From NCBI RefSeq assembly GCF_009811315.1, contig NZ_BLID01000002.1, forward strand, positions 171,831-235,830: a DNA stretch of 64,000 nucleotides. Direction: 5' to 3'. Position 1 is the first letter of the stretch. The number at the start of each line of letters is the position of its first letter. The DNA is from Vibrio atypicus (GTDB lineage: Bacteria > Pseudomonadota > Gammaproteobacteria > Enterobacterales > Vibrionaceae). Shown in pieces: positions 1 through 9,908 of this stretch. Position numbers and translations under genes: made by a program. The notes under the pieces were generated by a model. It saw nothing but the letters and a program-made list of their open reading frames with translations. It was not told the DNA's origin and did not search any database.

Positions 1-333
1 CCAAATGTCAGCACTGTATGTATGGGCCAAGCATGCTCAATGGGCGCATTCCTACTTGCTGGTGGTGCTCCTGGTAAGCGTTACGTATTGCCTAACTCGC
101 GCGTGATGATTCACCAACCACTAGGTGGCTTCCAAGGCCAGGCGTCTGATATTCAGATCCACGCTCAGGAAATCCTGACTATTAAGCAAAAGCTAAACAA
201 GCTACTTGCTGAGCACACAGGTCAACCGCTAGAAGTGATTGAGCGTGATACCGATCGTGATAACTTTATGGCTGCTGATCAGGCGGTAGAGTACGGTCTA
301 GTTGATGCTGTATTAAGCCATCGCGGTGAATAA
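1..333 (+). CDS. clpP: ATP-dependent Clp protease proteolytic subunit ClpP (3' part)
   Basis: The gene enters from the left edge, so only about the last 110 residues are present. ClpP is the serine peptidase that forms the tetradecameric barrel fed by ClpX or ClpA in the cytoplasm. The [11 protein letters not shown] segment carries the catalytic serine, [11 protein letters not shown] carries the catalytic histidine, and the RDTDRDNFM stretch contains the catalytic aspartate region. The reading frame is open from base 1 and ends at the expected C-terminus ([10 protein letters not shown]). clpX follows 81 bases later, the usual clpP-clpX arrangement. The upstream half and promoter lie outside the window. 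Confidence 0.97.
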   Translation, partial: PNVSTVCMGQACSMGAFLLAGGAPGKRYVLPNSRVMIHQPLGGFQGQASDIQIHAQEILTIKQKLNKLLAEHTGQPLEVIERDTDRDNFMAADQAVEYGLVDAVLSHRGE

Positions 334-414
334 TTGATAGCAAATTGTTTAGCGCAATTCGGTTTAAATTGATATACACTCAAATCATATGAGTAAAGGC
401 TAAGAGGTTAGCGA

Positions 415-1698
415 ATGACAGATAAAAGCAAAGAGAGCGGTAGTAGTAAGCTTCTTTACTGCTCTTTCTGCGGCAAAAGCCAGCACGAAGTTCGCAAGCT
501 GATCGCCGGTCCATCCGTCTATATCTGTGACGAATGTGTCGATCTATGCAACGACATCATTCGTGAAGAAATTAAAGATGTTCTACCGAAGAAACAATCT
601 GAGGCGCTACCAGCACCAAAACAGATTCGTGAACATCTAGATGATTATGTGATTGGTCAAGATTACGCTAAGAAAGTGCTAGCAGTAGCCGTTTACAACC
701 ACTACAAGCGTTTACGTAACGGGGACACAACCAGTGAAGGTGTAGAACTTGGTAAAAGTAACATCCTTCTAATTGGTCCAACGGGTAGTGGTAAGACGCT
801 ATTGGCTGAAACACTGGCTCGTTTCCTAGATGTACCTTTCACAATGGCAGATGCGACTACGTTAACCGAAGCGGGTTACGTAGGTGAAGATGTAGAAAAC
901 ATCATCCAAAAACTTCTGCAAAAATGTGACTACGACGTAGCGAAAGCAGAACGTGGTATTGTGTACATTGATGAAATCGACAAGATTTCTCGTAAAGCTG
1001 AAAACCCATCGATCACGCGCGACGTATCAGGTGAAGGTGTTCAGCAAGCGCTTCTAAAGCTTATTGAAGGCACGGTTGCTTCAGTACCGCCACAAGGTGG
1101 TCGTAAGCACCCTCAGCAAGAGTTCCTACAAGTAGACACGTCTAAGATTCTGTTTATCTGTGGTGGTGCATTTGCTGGCCTAGATAAAGTGATCGAGCAA
1201 CGTGTTGCGACGGGCACAGGTATTGGTTTTGGTGCAGAAGTTCGTTCTAAAGACGAAACTAAGACAGTAGGTGAACTATTCACTCAAGTTGAACCAGAAG
1301 ACCTGGTTAAATACGGTCTTATTCCTGAATTCATCGGTCGTCTGCCAGTGACAACGACACTGACAGAGCTAGATGAAGAAGCACTGATTCAAATTCTGTG
1401 TGAACCGAAGAATGCCCTGACAAAACAGTACGCGGCGTTATTTGAATTGGAAGATTCTGAGCTAGAATTCCGTGAAGACGCACTTCGTGCAATTGCGAAG
1501 AAAGCGATGGAGCGTAAAACAGGTGCTCGTGGTCTACGTTCAATTCTTGAAGCAGTGCTTCTTGAAACCATGTACGAACTGCCATCGATGAACGACGTAA
1601 GTAAAGTTGTGATTGATGAGTCAGTGATCAATGGTGAATCTGATCCGTTGCTAATTTATAGCAACGCAGAAAACCAGGCTGCAGGTGCAGAATCGTAA
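415..1698 (+). CDS. clpX: ClpX, ATPase and unfoldase subunit of ClpXP
   Basis: A 427-residue AAA+ unfoldase that recognises tagged substrates (for example ssrA-tagged peptides), unfolds them with ATP and feeds them into ClpP. The N-terminus has the C4 zinc-binding domain (CSFCGKS and CDECVDLC). Walker A is GPTGSGKT and Walker B is VYIDEIDK. The ClpP-contact region and the GARGLRSI sensor-2 motif are present. Length matches the family. The start ATG is preceded by an AGAGGTTAG ribosome-binding site. A strong terminator follows directly, so lon is transcribed separately. Confidence 0.98.
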   Translation: MTDKSKESGSSKLLYCSFCGKSQHEVRKLIAGPSVYICDECVDLCNDIIREEIKDVLPKKQSEALPAPKQIREHLDDYVIGQDYAKKVLAVAVYNHYKRLRNGDTTSEGVELGKSNILLIGPTGSGKTLLAETLARFLDVPFTMADATTLTEAGYVGEDVENIIQKLLQKCDYDVAKAERGIVYIDEIDKISRKAENPSITRDVSGEGVQQALLKLIEGTVASVPPQGGRKHPQQEFLQVDTSKILFICGGAFAGLDKVIEQRVATGTGIGFGAEVRSKDETKTVGELFTQVEPEDLVKYGLIPEFIGRLPVTTTLTELDEEALIQILCEPKNALTKQYAALFELEDSELEFREDALRAIAKKAMERKTGARGLRSILEAVLLETMYELPSMNDVSKVVIDESVINGESDPLLIYSNAENQAAGAES

Positions 1699-1727
1699 CC
1701 CGATTCACATAAATTGCTAAATAAATA

Positions 1728-1757
1728 AAGGAGGTAATCAATTACCTCCTTTTTTTT
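1728..1757 (+). terminator. Rho-independent terminator after clpX
   Basis: An 11-bp perfect inverted repeat (AAGGAGGTAAT at 1728-1738, its complement at 1741-1751) runs straight into a T tract. It separates clpPX from lon. The left arm happens to look like a perfect Shine-Dalgarno sequence, but no start codon follows it. Confidence 0.9.
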
Positions 1758-1764
1758 ATTCTTT

Positions 1765-1793
1765 CATTGAATCCAACCAATTAGCCCCCATAT
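1765..1793 (+). promoter_or_regulatory. Sigma-32 (heat-shock) type promoter of lon
   Basis: CATTGAA at 1765-1771 resembles the -35 consensus CTTGAAA and CCCCATAT at 1786-1793 matches the -10 consensus CCCCATNT, with a 14-base spacer. The lon gene begins 29 bases after the -10 box. The E. coli lon promoter carries the same CCCCATATA block, so heat-shock control is the likely reading. Confidence 0.75.
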
Positions 1794-1821
1794 ACTCCAA
1801 ATAAGACTAAGCGGAAGAGAG

Positions 1822-4179
1822 ATGAATATGAACTTGGAACGTTCCGAACGTATCGAGATCCCCGTACTACCTCTAAGAGATGTAGTCGTTTACCCGCACA
1901 TGGTAATTCCTTTGTTTGTTGGCCGTGAAAAATCGATTGCTTGCCTAGAAGCTGCGATGGATAACAACAAGCAAGTGCTGCTAGTTGCTCAGAAAGAAGC
2001 AGATACTGATGAGCCATCAAAAAACGACCTTTTTGAAGTTGGTACAGTGGCGACGATTTTGCAGCTACTCAAACTACCTGACGGCACGGTTAAAGTGCTG
2101 GTTGAAGGTCAGCAGCGTGCCAAGATCAATCTGTTAACGGATGAAGAATTTTTCGTTGCGGATGCTGAATACCTAATTACTGCAGAATTGGATGAACGTG
2201 AACACGAAGTGATTGTTCGTAGCGCGATTAACCAATTTGAAGGCTTTATTAAGCTTAATAAAAAGATTCCACCAGAAGTGTTAACTTCTTTAAGTGGTAT
2301 CGACGAAGCCGCGCGCCTTGCAGACACCATTGCTGCACATATGCCATTGAAGCTTGCTGACAAACAAGCGGTACTTGAGCTATTAGACGTTACAGAACGT
2401 CTAGAGTTCTTGATGGGGCAAATGGAATCAGAAATTGATTTGCTACAAGTCGAGAAGCGTATTCGTACTCGCGTGAAAAAGCAGATGGAAAAATCTCAGC
2501 GCGAATATTATCTGAATGAGCAAATGAAAGCGATTCAGAAAGAGCTTGGTGAAGGCGAAGATGGTGTTGATGAATTTGAAGCGCTGAAGCAAAAAATTGC
2601 AGATTCAAAAATGCCTCAAGAAGCGCGCGATAAGACAGAGCAAGAGCTTCAAAAGTTAAAAATGATGTCACCGATGTCAGCGGAAGCGACGGTTGTTCGT
2701 GGTTACATCGATTGGATGCTTGGCGTGCCTTGGAGTAAGCGTTCAAAAGTTAAGAAGAACCTAGCGAAAGCAGAAGAAATTCTTAATGAAGACCATTACG
2801 GTTTAGAACGCGTCAAAGAGCGTATCTTAGAGTACTTGGCGGTTCAAAATCGTATCAATAAGCTAAAAGGTCCAATCTTATGTCTTGTTGGTCCTCCTGG
2901 TGTAGGTAAAACGTCACTGGGTCGCTCTATTGCAGCCGCGACTGGCCGTCAATACACGCGTATGGCACTTGGTGGCGTACGTGATGAAGCGGAAATCCGA
3001 GGCCACCGTCGTACTTATATTGGTTCTATGCCAGGTAAGCTTATACAGAAGATGTCGAAAGTTGGCGTGAAAAACCCGCTGTTCTTATTGGACGAAATCG
3101 ACAAGATGTCTTCAGATATGCGTGGTGATCCATCATCAGCACTGCTTGAGGTTTTAGATCCAGAACAAAACAATGCGTTTAACGACCATTACCTTGAAGT
3201 TGATTACGACCTGTCTGATGTTATGTTCGTTGCGACATCAAACTCAATGGACATTCCAGGGCCGCTACTAGACCGTATGGAAGTGATTCGTTTATCTGGT
3301 TACACAGAAGACGAAAAGCTTAATATTGCAAAGCGCCACCTTGTCGATAAGCAAGTGAAGCGTAACGGCCTGAAAGTGGGTGAGATTGAGATTGAAGACT
3401 CAGCGATCATCGGCATCATTCGTTACTATACGCGTGAAGCGGGTGTACGTAGTCTAGAGCGTGAGATTTCTAAGATCTGTCGTAAAGCGGTGAAGAACAT
3501 TCTTCTGGATAAAGACCTGAAGAGCGTAACCGTTACCATGGATAACCTGAAAGAATACTTGGGTGTTCAACGTCACGACTTCGGTAAAGCGGATGATAGT
3601 AACCGTATCGGGCAAGTGACAGGTCTTGCTTGGACACAAGTCGGCGGTGACTTACTGACTATCGAAACAGAAGCGATGCCTGGTAAAGGGAAACTAACCC
3701 AAACAGGCTCCCTTGGCGATGTCATGAAAGAGTCTATCCAAGCTGCGATGACAGTGGTTCGCTCACGTGCTGAAAAACTGGGTATTAACTCTGACTTTTA
3801 CGAGAAACGTGATATTCACGTTCACGTACCGGAAGGTGCGACACCAAAAGATGGCCCAAGTGCGGGTATCGCTATGTGTACTGCACTGGTTTCTAGCTTA
3901 ACGGGTAACCCTGTAAAAGCAGAAGTGGGTATGACGGGTGAAATTACTCTTCGTGGTGAAGTTCTACCTATTGGCGGACTTAAAGAGAAGTTACTTGCGG
4001 CACACCGTGGTGGTATCAAAACAGTACTGATCCCGAAAGATAATGAGCGTGATTTGGAAGAGATTCCAGAAAATGTTATCGCTGATCTTCAGGTTATTCC
4101 AGTACAGTGGATCGACGAAGTTCTTAAAGTTGCACTAGAAAATGACCCGTCAGGTGTCGAATTTTCAGCAACAAAATAG
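1822..4179 (+). CDS. lon: Lon ATP-dependent protease
   Basis: A 785-residue cytoplasmic Lon (LonA) protease that degrades misfolded proteins and unstable regulators. The order is an N-terminal substrate-binding domain (about 1-300), an AAA+ module with Walker [10 protein letters not shown] and Walker B FLLDEIDK, and a C-terminal peptidase domain. The catalytic serine is S680 in KDGPSAGIA, with the paired lysine near K723 in [10 protein letters not shown]. The start may be ATG 1822 or ATG 1828 (two codons shorter); GGAAGAGAG lies just upstream. The gene stands alone between two terminators, behind a heat-shock-type promoter. Confidence 0.98.
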   Translation: MNMNLERSERIEIPVLPLRDVVVYPHMVIPLFVGREKSIACLEAAMDNNKQVLLVAQKEADTDEPSKNDLFEVGTVATILQLLKLPDGTVKVLVEGQQRAKINLLTDEEFFVADAEYLITAELDEREHEVIVRSAINQFEGFIKLNKKIPPEVLTSLSGIDEAARLADTIAAHMPLKLADKQAVLELLDVTERLEFLMGQMESEIDLLQVEKRIRTRVKKQMEKSQREYYLNEQMKAIQKELGEGEDGVDEFEALKQKIADSKMPQEARDKTEQELQKLKMMSPMSAEATVVRGYIDWMLGVPWSKRSKVKKNLAKAEEILNEDHYGLERVKERILEYLAVQNRINKLKGPILCLVGPPGVGKTSLGRSIAAATGRQYTRMALGGVRDEAEIRGHRRTYIGSMPGKLIQKMSKVGVKNPLFLLDEIDKMSSDMRGDPSSALLEVLDPEQNNAFNDHYLEVDYDLSDVMFVATSNSMDIPGPLLDRMEVIRLSGYTEDEKLNIAKRHLVDKQVKRNGLKVGEIEIEDSAIIGIIRYYTREAGVRSLEREISKICRKAVKNILLDKDLKSVTVTMDNLKEYLGVQRHDFGKADDSNRIGQVTGLAWTQVGGDLLTIETEAMPGKGKLTQTGSLGDVMKESIQAAMTVVRSRAEKLGINSDFYEKRDIHVHVPEGATPKDGPSAGIAMCTALVSSLTGNPVKAEVGMTGEITLRGEVLPIGGLKEKLLAAHRGGIKTVLIPKDNERDLEEIPENVIADLQVIPVQWIDEVLKVALENDPSGVEFSATK

Positions 4180-4208
4180 TGATGTGTAGCAAAAATAAGT
4201 AAAAGATT

Positions 4209-4247
4209 ACGCTGATAGGTCGAAAAAGGCTTGTCAGCGTTTTTTTT
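4209..4247 (+). terminator. Rho-independent terminator after lon
   Basis: ACGCTGA at 4209-4215 pairs with TCAGCGT at 4234-4240, and a run of eight T follows. This ends the lon transcript. Confidence 0.85.
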
Positions 4248-4250
4248 GGG

Positions 4251-4264
4251 CGCTAACGTTAGCG
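4251..4264. promoter_or_regulatory. 14-bp perfect palindrome upstream of hupB
   Basis: CGCTAACGTTAGCG is a perfect palindrome with a central CG, the shape of a LacI/GalR-family operator. It lies about 107 bases before the hupB start, immediately after the lon terminator. No regulator is assigned; the site could also be a nucleoid-protein site or chance. Confidence 0.4.
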
Positions 4265-4370
4265 ACTATAGCTTCAGCCCTTGCTGTGTAAGGGATTGTC
4301 GCTAAACTGAAACAAATGGAACGAAAGCTACCTTTAACAATTACAATAGGTAGCGCAAAGGGGAATCACA

Positions 4371-4643
4371 GTGAATAAAACACAATTAGTAGAAAAAATC
4401 GCAGAAAACGCAGACCTATCTAAAGCATCAGCTGGTCGTGCACTTGACGCTCTAATCGAAGCTGTTGGTGACACACTACAGTCTGGTGACCAAGTTGCAC
4501 TTGTTGGCTTCGGTACTTTCAGTGTTCGTACTCGTGCTGCACGCACAGGTCGTAACCCTAAGACTGGTGAAGAAATCCAAATCGCTGAAGCGAAGGTTCC
4601 TTCATTCAAAGCAGGTAAAGCACTGAAAGACGCTTGTAACTAA
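4371..4643 (+). CDS. hupB: DNA-binding protein HU-beta
   Basis: A 90-residue histone-like protein that bends DNA as a dimer and compacts the nucleoid. The sequence has the helical dimerisation half followed by [24 protein letters not shown], the DNA-binding beta arm with its tip proline, and ends [11 protein letters not shown]. Length is exactly that of HU. It starts after AAAGGGGAATCACA. The position directly after lon and before ppiD is the conserved location of hupB rather than hupA. Confidence 0.97.
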   Translation: MNKTQLVEKIAENADLSKASAGRALDALIEAVGDTLQSGDQVALVGFGTFSVRTRAARTGRNPKTGEEIQIAEAKVPSFKAGKALKDACN

Positions 4644-4688
4644 TAAAAATTGGCTATCGGCCTCATTTTTTTAGAACCTTTTTAAATT

Positions 4689-4720
4689 ATGCGCATCATA
4701 CTGATGCGCATTTCTTTTTC
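4689..4720 (+). terminator. Rho-independent terminator after hupB
   Basis: ATGCGCATCA (4689-4698) and TGATGCGCAT (4702-4711) form a 10-bp stem with a three-base loop, followed by TTCTTTTTC. Confidence 0.8.
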
Positions 4721-4816
4721 TGGTATTATCGCGCTATTCAATTTTAGTTTTAGTATTTAACATTTTCGAGTCAGCCTTTGGGCTGATTGGTTATGTGAGC
4801 GGAGAGTAGTTTAAGT

Positions 4817-6676
4817 ATGATGGATCGATTACGCGAAGGCGTTAATAGTATCGCGGTTAAAATTATCCTGGGACTTATCATCCTATCTTTCGTTTTTGCG
4901 GGTGTTGGTAGCTACATCGTAGGTGGCGCTGGCAATACGGCTGCAAAAGTTGGCAATGTCGAAATTGGTCGTGGTGAGTTTGAACAAGCGTATCAAAATG
5001 AACGCAACCGCATGCAATCACAGCTGGGTGACTATTTCTCAAATCTACTGGCGGATCCTGCTTACGTAGAATCTTTCCGTAAGTCAGTTCTAGATCGTAT
5101 GATCAATGATCTACTACTAGAGCAACATGCTGAATCCCTTGGTCTACGCGTTAGTGACGCGCAGGTTCGAACTATGATTGTTGAAATGCCTCAATTCTTA
5201 GCTGATGGCAAGTTTGACCAAGATATCTACCAAGCATCTTTGCGCCGTGCAGGTTTCTCTCCAGAGAGCTTTGCAGAATACCTTCGCCGTGATTTGGTTC
5301 GTAATCAACTTCTAACGGCTATTCAAGCAAGTGATTTCTCTCTTCCAACAGAAGTTGAAGCACAAGCGAAGCTACTGACTCAAACTCGTGAAGTAGAAAC
5401 GTTAACGCTTCCTCTTGCGGACTTTGCTGCAAAGGTGGAGTTGACTGAAGAAGATATTAACGATTACTACAAGCAAAACGCTGAGCGTTATACTCGCCCA
5501 GAGCAAGCGAAAGTAGCGTATATCGAGCTTTCTGCACAGCAGCTTAAAGACAGCATCACGGTGTCTGATGAACAAGCGAAGCAATACTACCAAGAGCATA
5601 TGGACAAGTATTCTTCTGAAGAGCAGCGCCGAGTAAGTCATATTCTTGTTGAAGGTGATGACCAGGCGAAAGCACAATCGATTCTTGATGAACTTAATGG
5701 TGGTGCAGACTTTGCGACACTTGCTGAAGAAAAATCTGATGACTTCGGTAGTGCCTCTGAAGGTGGTTCACTAGGTTGGATTGAGCGTGAAGTCATGGAT
5801 CCAACGTTTGAAGAAGCGGCATTTGCGCTTAAAAATGTTGGTGATGTAACGGGGCTAGTTAAATCTGATTTTGGCTACCACATTATCAAGCTTGATGAAC
5901 TGAAGTCATCCGTTGCTAAACCGTACACAGAAGTTGCTGCAGAAATTAAGCAAGAGTTAAAAGATCAGCAAGCTATCGATCAATACTATGAACTGCAAAG
6001 TGAACTAGAAAAGATCGCATTTGAGTACCCAGACTCTCTTGACGACGCTGCTGAGGCTATTGGTGCGAAGATCGTAACAACTGACTTTATTTCACAACTA
6101 GACGCGCCAGAATTACTTAAAACACCTGCAGTGATGCAAGCTATTCTGAGCCCTGAAGTGAAAGAAGATGGTTTGAACTCTGAAGTTATCGAAGTTGCAC
6201 CTGAGCACGTAATTGTTGTACGTGTTGAAGATCTTCGTGATGAAACAGTTTTGCCTTTAGAAGAAGTTCGAGATCAAGTAACCACAACACTTGCAAAAGT
6301 GAAGGGTGAGCAAAACGCAATCGAACTTGCTGATAAATTAGTGGCAAGCCTGAAAGACGGAAGTAGTGAACTGTTGACTGAAAATGGTCTTGCGTTTGGT
6401 GAGAGTGAAAGTTTAGATCGCAGTTCACCAATGGCTGACGTTATCTTTGCGATGCCAAAACCAAAGCAAGGTGAAGTCGAATACGCACAAGCGAAGCAGA
6501 TGAATGGTGATATTGCTGTAGTTCGTTTAGCTAAGGTTAGTGAAGAGTTTGACTCTCAGTTCAATACACAGATTGGAACTCAGTTGACACAGATGAATGC
6601 TCAGCAAGACCTGTCTGGTCTGATCAGCATTCTGCGCAAAACAACCGATATCGAGTACTTTGTCGTTACCCAATAA
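4817..6676 (+). CDS. ppiD: PpiD, periplasmic folding chaperone anchored in the inner membrane
   Basis: A 619-residue protein with an N-terminal membrane anchor (about residues 12-36, IILGLIILSFVFAGVGSYIVGG), a SurA_N-like region, a central parvulin-type PPIC domain (about 270-360, with RRVSHILVEG and SLGWIEREVMDPTFEEAAF) and a C-terminal chaperone region. PpiD associates with the SecYEG translocon and helps newly exported proteins fold; its isomerase activity is weak or absent in known homologues. Two adjacent ATG codons (4817, 4820) could start it; E. coli PpiD also begins MM. It is the last gene of the clp-lon-hupB-ppiD block. Confidence 0.96.
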   Translation: MMDRLREGVNSIAVKIILGLIILSFVFAGVGSYIVGGAGNTAAKVGNVEIGRGEFEQAYQNERNRMQSQLGDYFSNLLADPAYVESFRKSVLDRMINDLLLEQHAESLGLRVSDAQVRTMIVEMPQFLADGKFDQDIYQASLRRAGFSPESFAEYLRRDLVRNQLLTAIQASDFSLPTEVEAQAKLLTQTREVETLTLPLADFAAKVELTEEDINDYYKQNAERYTRPEQAKVAYIELSAQQLKDSITVSDEQAKQYYQEHMDKYSSEEQRRVSHILVEGDDQAKAQSILDELNGGADFATLAEEKSDDFGSASEGGSLGWIEREVMDPTFEEAAFALKNVGDVTGLVKSDFGYHIIKLDELKSSVAKPYTEVAAEIKQELKDQQAIDQYYELQSELEKIAFEYPDSLDDAAEAIGAKIVTTDFISQLDAPELLKTPAVMQAILSPEVKEDGLNSEVIEVAPEHVIVVRVEDLRDETVLPLEEVRDQVTTTLAKVKGEQNAIELADKLVASLKDGSSELLTENGLAFGESESLDRSSPMADVIFAMPKPKQGEVEYAQAKQMNGDIAVVRLAKVSEEFDSQFNTQIGTQLTQMNAQQDLSGLISILRKTTDIEYFVVTQ

Positions 6677-6704
6677 ACTTCAGTGTAATTGATATATCGA
6701 TTAT

Positions 6705-6736
6705 AACGGGCTGCTTTTGCAGCCCGTTTTGTTTTT
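6705..6736 (+). terminator. Rho-independent terminator after ppiD
   Basis: AACGGGCTGC (6705-6714) pairs with GCAGCCCGTT (6719-6728), followed by TTGTTTTTG. Confidence 0.9.
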
Positions 6737-6811
6737 GTGTTGTAGTCGTTTTAATCATTGAGTGGCGGACTAGTCTAGTGAGGTGTCAATAATCATGAAA
6801 AAGGAGACGAT

Positions 6812-7102
6812 ATGCTTCGTCGATTACTTCTAGCCATCACACTTGTTTTAGTTACCCCAATTGCTATCAGCGCTAATAGCGTCGATGCTAAATATGAAGG
6901 TATCGAGATAACCGTCAACATCAATCAAGCGACGGCCGCAGAGTTGGCTGACTTGCTTAAAGGTATCGGCCTGAAAAAAGCACAAGCAATTGTTGATTAT
7001 CGAGAAGAACATGGCCCATTCCAAGACGCTGATAGTTTGGTCAACGTTAAGGGCATCGGTGAATCAACGGTGGAGAAAAACCGCCCAAGAATAGAGCTTT
7101 AA
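6812..7102 (+). CDS. ComEA-family helix-hairpin-helix protein
   Basis: A 96-residue exported protein. The first 21 or so residues are a signal peptide (LLLAITLVLVTPIAISANS). The rest is a single ComEA-type helix-hairpin-helix DNA-binding domain: VNINQATAAELADLLKGIGLKKAQAIVDY is followed by a second GIG hairpin (VKGIGESTVEKN). Vibrio ComEA binds incoming DNA in the periplasm during natural transformation, and this gene downstream of ppiD has the right size and form. Other small HhH proteins share the fold, so the competence role is inferred. AAAGGAGACG is its ribosome-binding site. Confidence 0.85.
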   Translation: MLRRLLLAITLVLVTPIAISANSVDAKYEGIEITVNINQATAAELADLLKGIGLKKAQAIVDYREEHGPFQDADSLVNVKGIGESTVEKNRPRIEL

Positions 7103-7110
7103 GTCTGAAC

Positions 7111-7135
7111 GAGCGCTTGATAGCGCTCTTTTGTT
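7111..7135 (+). terminator. Rho-independent terminator after the ComEA-like gene
   Basis: GAGCGCT (7111-7117) and AGCGCTC (7122-7128) form a short stem followed by TTTTGTTATTT. Confidence 0.7.
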
Positions 7136-7243
7136 ATTTAAGCATAATCCTGCCTAGCGTGATGAGTCGATAACCTCTATAATTCCTCGCCGAAACAGAA
7201 GCAGCATTTCTATCGCTGTTCAGCAACTAACGTGGAGTTAAAG

Positions 7244-7924
7244 ATGTCGTCTCATACACCGGTAGTGACCGTTGATGGACCAAGCGGAGCAGGTAAAGGC
7301 ACGCTTTGTATGCTTATTTCTAAGCAGTTAGGTTTTCACTTGTTAGATTCAGGTGCGATTTATCGAGTGCTTGCCCTGGCAGCGATTCATCACGGTGTGG
7401 ATTTAGAGTCTGAAGACGCACTTGTTCCACTTGCGACACATTTAGACGTTCAGTTTGTTGCTGAAGGTGAGCTGGTTAAAGTGATCTTAGAAGGCGAAGA
7501 TGTTTCAGGTGAACTTCGCAAAGAAGAGACGGGTATGGCTGCATCAAAAGTCGCTGCACTACCTCGAGTTCGTGAAGCTTTGCTGCGACGCCAGCGTGCG
7601 TTTGCTGAAGGCGTTGGTTTAGTCGCCGATGGCCGCGATATGGGAACCGTTGTTTTCCCTCAAGCAGAAGTCAAAATTTTCCTAGACGCCAGTGCAGAGG
7701 AGCGTGCAACACGCAGACTTAAACAGTTGCAAGGCAAGGGTTTAGATGTTAAATTTGACGACCTTTTGCGCGAGATCCAAGAGCGTGACGATAGAGATCG
7801 TAACCGCCCAGTGGCTCCATTACGCCCTGCTGAGGACGCGCTATTGCTTGATTCTACTACGATGAGTATCGACGAAGTGGTAGAAAAAGCACTACAATAT
7901 ATTGAATCTAAGCTAGTAGCCTAG
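7244..7924 (+). CDS. cmk: Cytidylate kinase
   Basis: A 226-residue cytoplasmic kinase that phosphorylates CMP and dCMP with ATP in pyrimidine nucleotide metabolism. The P-loop is GPSGAGKGT near the N-terminus, [12 protein letters not shown] is the nucleotide-binding region, and [30 protein letters not shown] is the family signature with the lid region. I chose ATG 7244, preceded by GGAG; the frame is open to GTG 7232, which would add four residues and has no ribosome-binding site. rpsA follows, the standard cmk-rpsA pair. Confidence 0.96.
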   Translation: MSSHTPVVTVDGPSGAGKGTLCMLISKQLGFHLLDSGAIYRVLALAAIHHGVDLESEDALVPLATHLDVQFVAEGELVKVILEGEDVSGELRKEETGMAASKVAALPRVREALLRRQRAFAEGVGLVADGRDMGTVVFPQAEVKIFLDASAEERATRRLKQLQGKGLDVKFDDLLREIQERDDRDRNRPVAPLRPAEDALLLDSTTMSIDEVVEKALQYIESKLVA

Positions 7925-7978
7925 GCTGCTAGGTCAGAGCGTTGGTCGCAAGGATGATGACTGGCGAATTTAATAACC

Positions 7979-8000
7979 CCATGCGGTAGGATACCCGTGG
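7979..8000 (+). promoter_or_regulatory. rpsA leader hairpin with a GGA loop
   Basis: In the rpsA leader, CCATG-C-GGTA pairs with TACC-CGTGG around a GGA loop (nine pairs, one bulge, one G-U). A second GGA lies upstream at 7952-7954. Ribosomal protein S1 represses its own translation through a structured leader in gammaproteobacteria, so this hairpin is a good candidate for that element. The structure is read by eye. Confidence 0.5.
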
Positions 8001-8026
8001 ACGTTTAATTTATTGAAGATTAAATA

Positions 8027-9697
8027 ATGACTGAATCTTTTGCTCAACTCTTTGAAGAGTTTCTAAACGAAACAGAATTCCAACAAGGCAGCATCGTTAA
8101 AGGTACTGTAGTAGCTATCGAGAACGGTTTCGTTCTTGTTGACGCTGGTCTTAAGTCTGAATCTGCTATCCCTGCTGAACAGTTCAAGAACGCTGCTGGC
8201 GAACTTGAAGTTGAAGTTGGCGCTGAAGTAGATGTAGCTCTAGACGCTGTTGAAGATGGTTTCGGTGAGACTCAACTTTCTCGTGAGAAAGCGAAGCGTC
8301 ACGAAGCTTGGATCGTTCTTGAGAAAGCTTGCGAAGAAGCTGAAACTGTTGTTGGTATCATCAACGGTAAAGTTAAAGGCGGTTTCACTGTTGAACTAAA
8401 CGGTATCCGTGCTTTCCTTCCTGGTTCTCTAGTAGACGTTCGCCCAATCCGCGACACTGCTCACCTAGAAAACAAAGAGCTAGAGTTCAAAGTTATCAAA
8501 CTTGACCAGAAGCGTAACAACGTAGTTGTTTCTCGCCGTGCAGTTATCGAGTCTGAAAACAGCGTTGAGCGTGATGAGCTTCTAGAAACTCTACAAGAAG
8601 GCGCAGAAGTTAAAGGTATCGTTAAGAACCTTACTGACTACGGTGCATTCGTAGATCTAGGTGGCGTTGACGGCCTACTACACATCACTGACATGGCTTG
8701 GAAGCGCGTTAAGCACCCTTCTGAGATCGTTAACGTTGGTGACGAGATCCAAGTTAAAGTTCTTAAGTTCGACCGTGAGCGTACTCGCGTTTCACTAGGT
8801 CTTAAGCAGCTAGGCGAAGATCCATGGGTAGCAATCGCTAAGCGTTACCCAGAAGGTCACAAACTAACTGGTCGCGTTACTAACCTAACTGACTACGGCT
8901 GCTTCGTTGAAATCGAAGAAGGCGTTGAAGGTCTAGTACACGTTTCTGAAATGGATTGGACTAACAAGAACATCCACCCTTCTAAAGTTGTTAATGTTGG
9001 CGACGAAGTTGAGGTTATGGTTCTTGAAATCGACGAAGAACGTCGTCGTATCTCTCTAGGTCTGAAACAGTGTAAAGCTAACCCATGGCAATCTTTCGCT
9101 GAAGCGCAAGCTAAAGGCGACAAAGTTACTGGTAAGATCAAGTCTATCACTGACTTCGGTATCTTCATCGGTCTAGAAGGCGGCATCGACGGTCTAGTTC
9201 ACCTATCTGACATTTCTTGGAATGTTGCTGGCGAAGAAGCTGTACGTGAGTACAAGAAAGGCGACGAAATCTCTGCTGTAGTTCTAGCTGTAGATGCAGA
9301 GCGCGAGCGTATCTCTCTAGGCGTTAAGCAAATGGAAAATGACCCATTCAACGCTTACGTTGCAGATAACAAGAAAGGTGCACTAGTTAACGGTACTGTT
9401 ACTGCAGTAGACGCTAAAGGTGCAACTATCGAGCTTGAAGAAGGTGTAGAAGGTTACCTACGTGCTTCTGAAGTTTCACGTGACCGTATCGAAGATGCGT
9501 CACTAATCCTAAGCGTTGGCGACAGCGTTGAAGCGAAGTTCACAGGTGTTGACCGTAAGAACCGCGTAATCAACCTATCTATCAAAGCTAAAGATGAAGC
9601 TGAAGAGCAAGAAGCAATGGCTTCTCTAAACAAAGCAGATGATGCTTCGTTTGGTAACGCTATGGCTGACGCTTTCAAAGCAGCTAAAGGCGAATAA
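8027..9697 (+). CDS. rpsA: 30S ribosomal protein S1
   Basis: A 556-residue protein of six S1 (OB-fold) repeats. Domains 1-2 anchor it to the ribosome and domains 3-6 bind mRNA to help initiation on structured messages. Repeats are visible as G-x-V-x6-GAFV/GCFV/GIFI blocks, for example [43 protein letters not shown] and [22 protein letters not shown]. Length is typical. Codon use is highly biased, as expected for an abundant ribosomal protein. A terminator follows, so ihfB probably has its own promoter. Confidence 0.98.
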   Translation: MTESFAQLFEEFLNETEFQQGSIVKGTVVAIENGFVLVDAGLKSESAIPAEQFKNAAGELEVEVGAEVDVALDAVEDGFGETQLSREKAKRHEAWIVLEKACEEAETVVGIINGKVKGGFTVELNGIRAFLPGSLVDVRPIRDTAHLENKELEFKVIKLDQKRNNVVVSRRAVIESENSVERDELLETLQEGAEVKGIVKNLTDYGAFVDLGGVDGLLHITDMAWKRVKHPSEIVNVGDEIQVKVLKFDRERTRVSLGLKQLGEDPWVAIAKRYPEGHKLTGRVTNLTDYGCFVEIEEGVEGLVHVSEMDWTNKNIHPSKVVNVGDEVEVMVLEIDEERRRISLGLKQCKANPWQSFAEAQAKGDKVTGKIKSITDFGIFIGLEGGIDGLVHLSDISWNVAGEEAVREYKKGDEISAVVLAVDAERERISLGVKQMENDPFNAYVADNKKGALVNGTVTAVDAKGATIELEEGVEGYLRASEVSRDRIEDASLILSVGDSVEAKFTGVDRKNRVINLSIKAKDEAEEQEAMASLNKADDASFGNAMADAFKAAKGE

Positions 9698-9717
9698 TTT
9701 AATCGCTTTTAAGAAAA

Positions 9718-9740
9718 AGGAGCCGTAAGGCTCCTTTTTT
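9718..9740 (+). terminator. Rho-independent terminator after rpsA
   Basis: AAGGAGCC (9718-9725) pairs with GGCTCCTT (9729-9736) and a T run follows. Confidence 0.9.
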
Positions 9741-9761
9741 ATGTTTGATGCACTCTCAGTG

Positions 9762-9869
9762 GTAATACCAATCCGTGCAAGCTATTCAAATAAGTTGTGT
9801 TTCTGTTTATGCAAACAGCTCAAAGTTTGACTAAAATAGGAAGCAAGTGTTTGTTGGAATTGGTATTAC
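9762..9869. repeat. Inverted-repeat-bounded intergenic element (ATACCAAT ends), copy 1
   Basis: The rpsA-ihfB spacer is bounded by an 11-bp perfect inverted repeat, GTAATACCAAT (9762-9772) and ATTGGTATTAC (9859-9869), giving a 108-bp unit. A second unit with ATACCAAT ends lies at 51679-51743. No open reading frame is inside. It may be a non-autonomous mobile element or a long hairpin; ihfB must be expressed past or from within it. Confidence 0.6.
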
Positions 9870-9908
9870 TTACTATAATAAGTGATAAATTACTCTATGA
9901 GGGAAACT

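Noticed and set aside
1728-1738. Perfect Shine-Dalgarno-like AAGGAGGT after clpX
   Set aside because: No start codon follows at a useful distance; it is one arm of the terminator.
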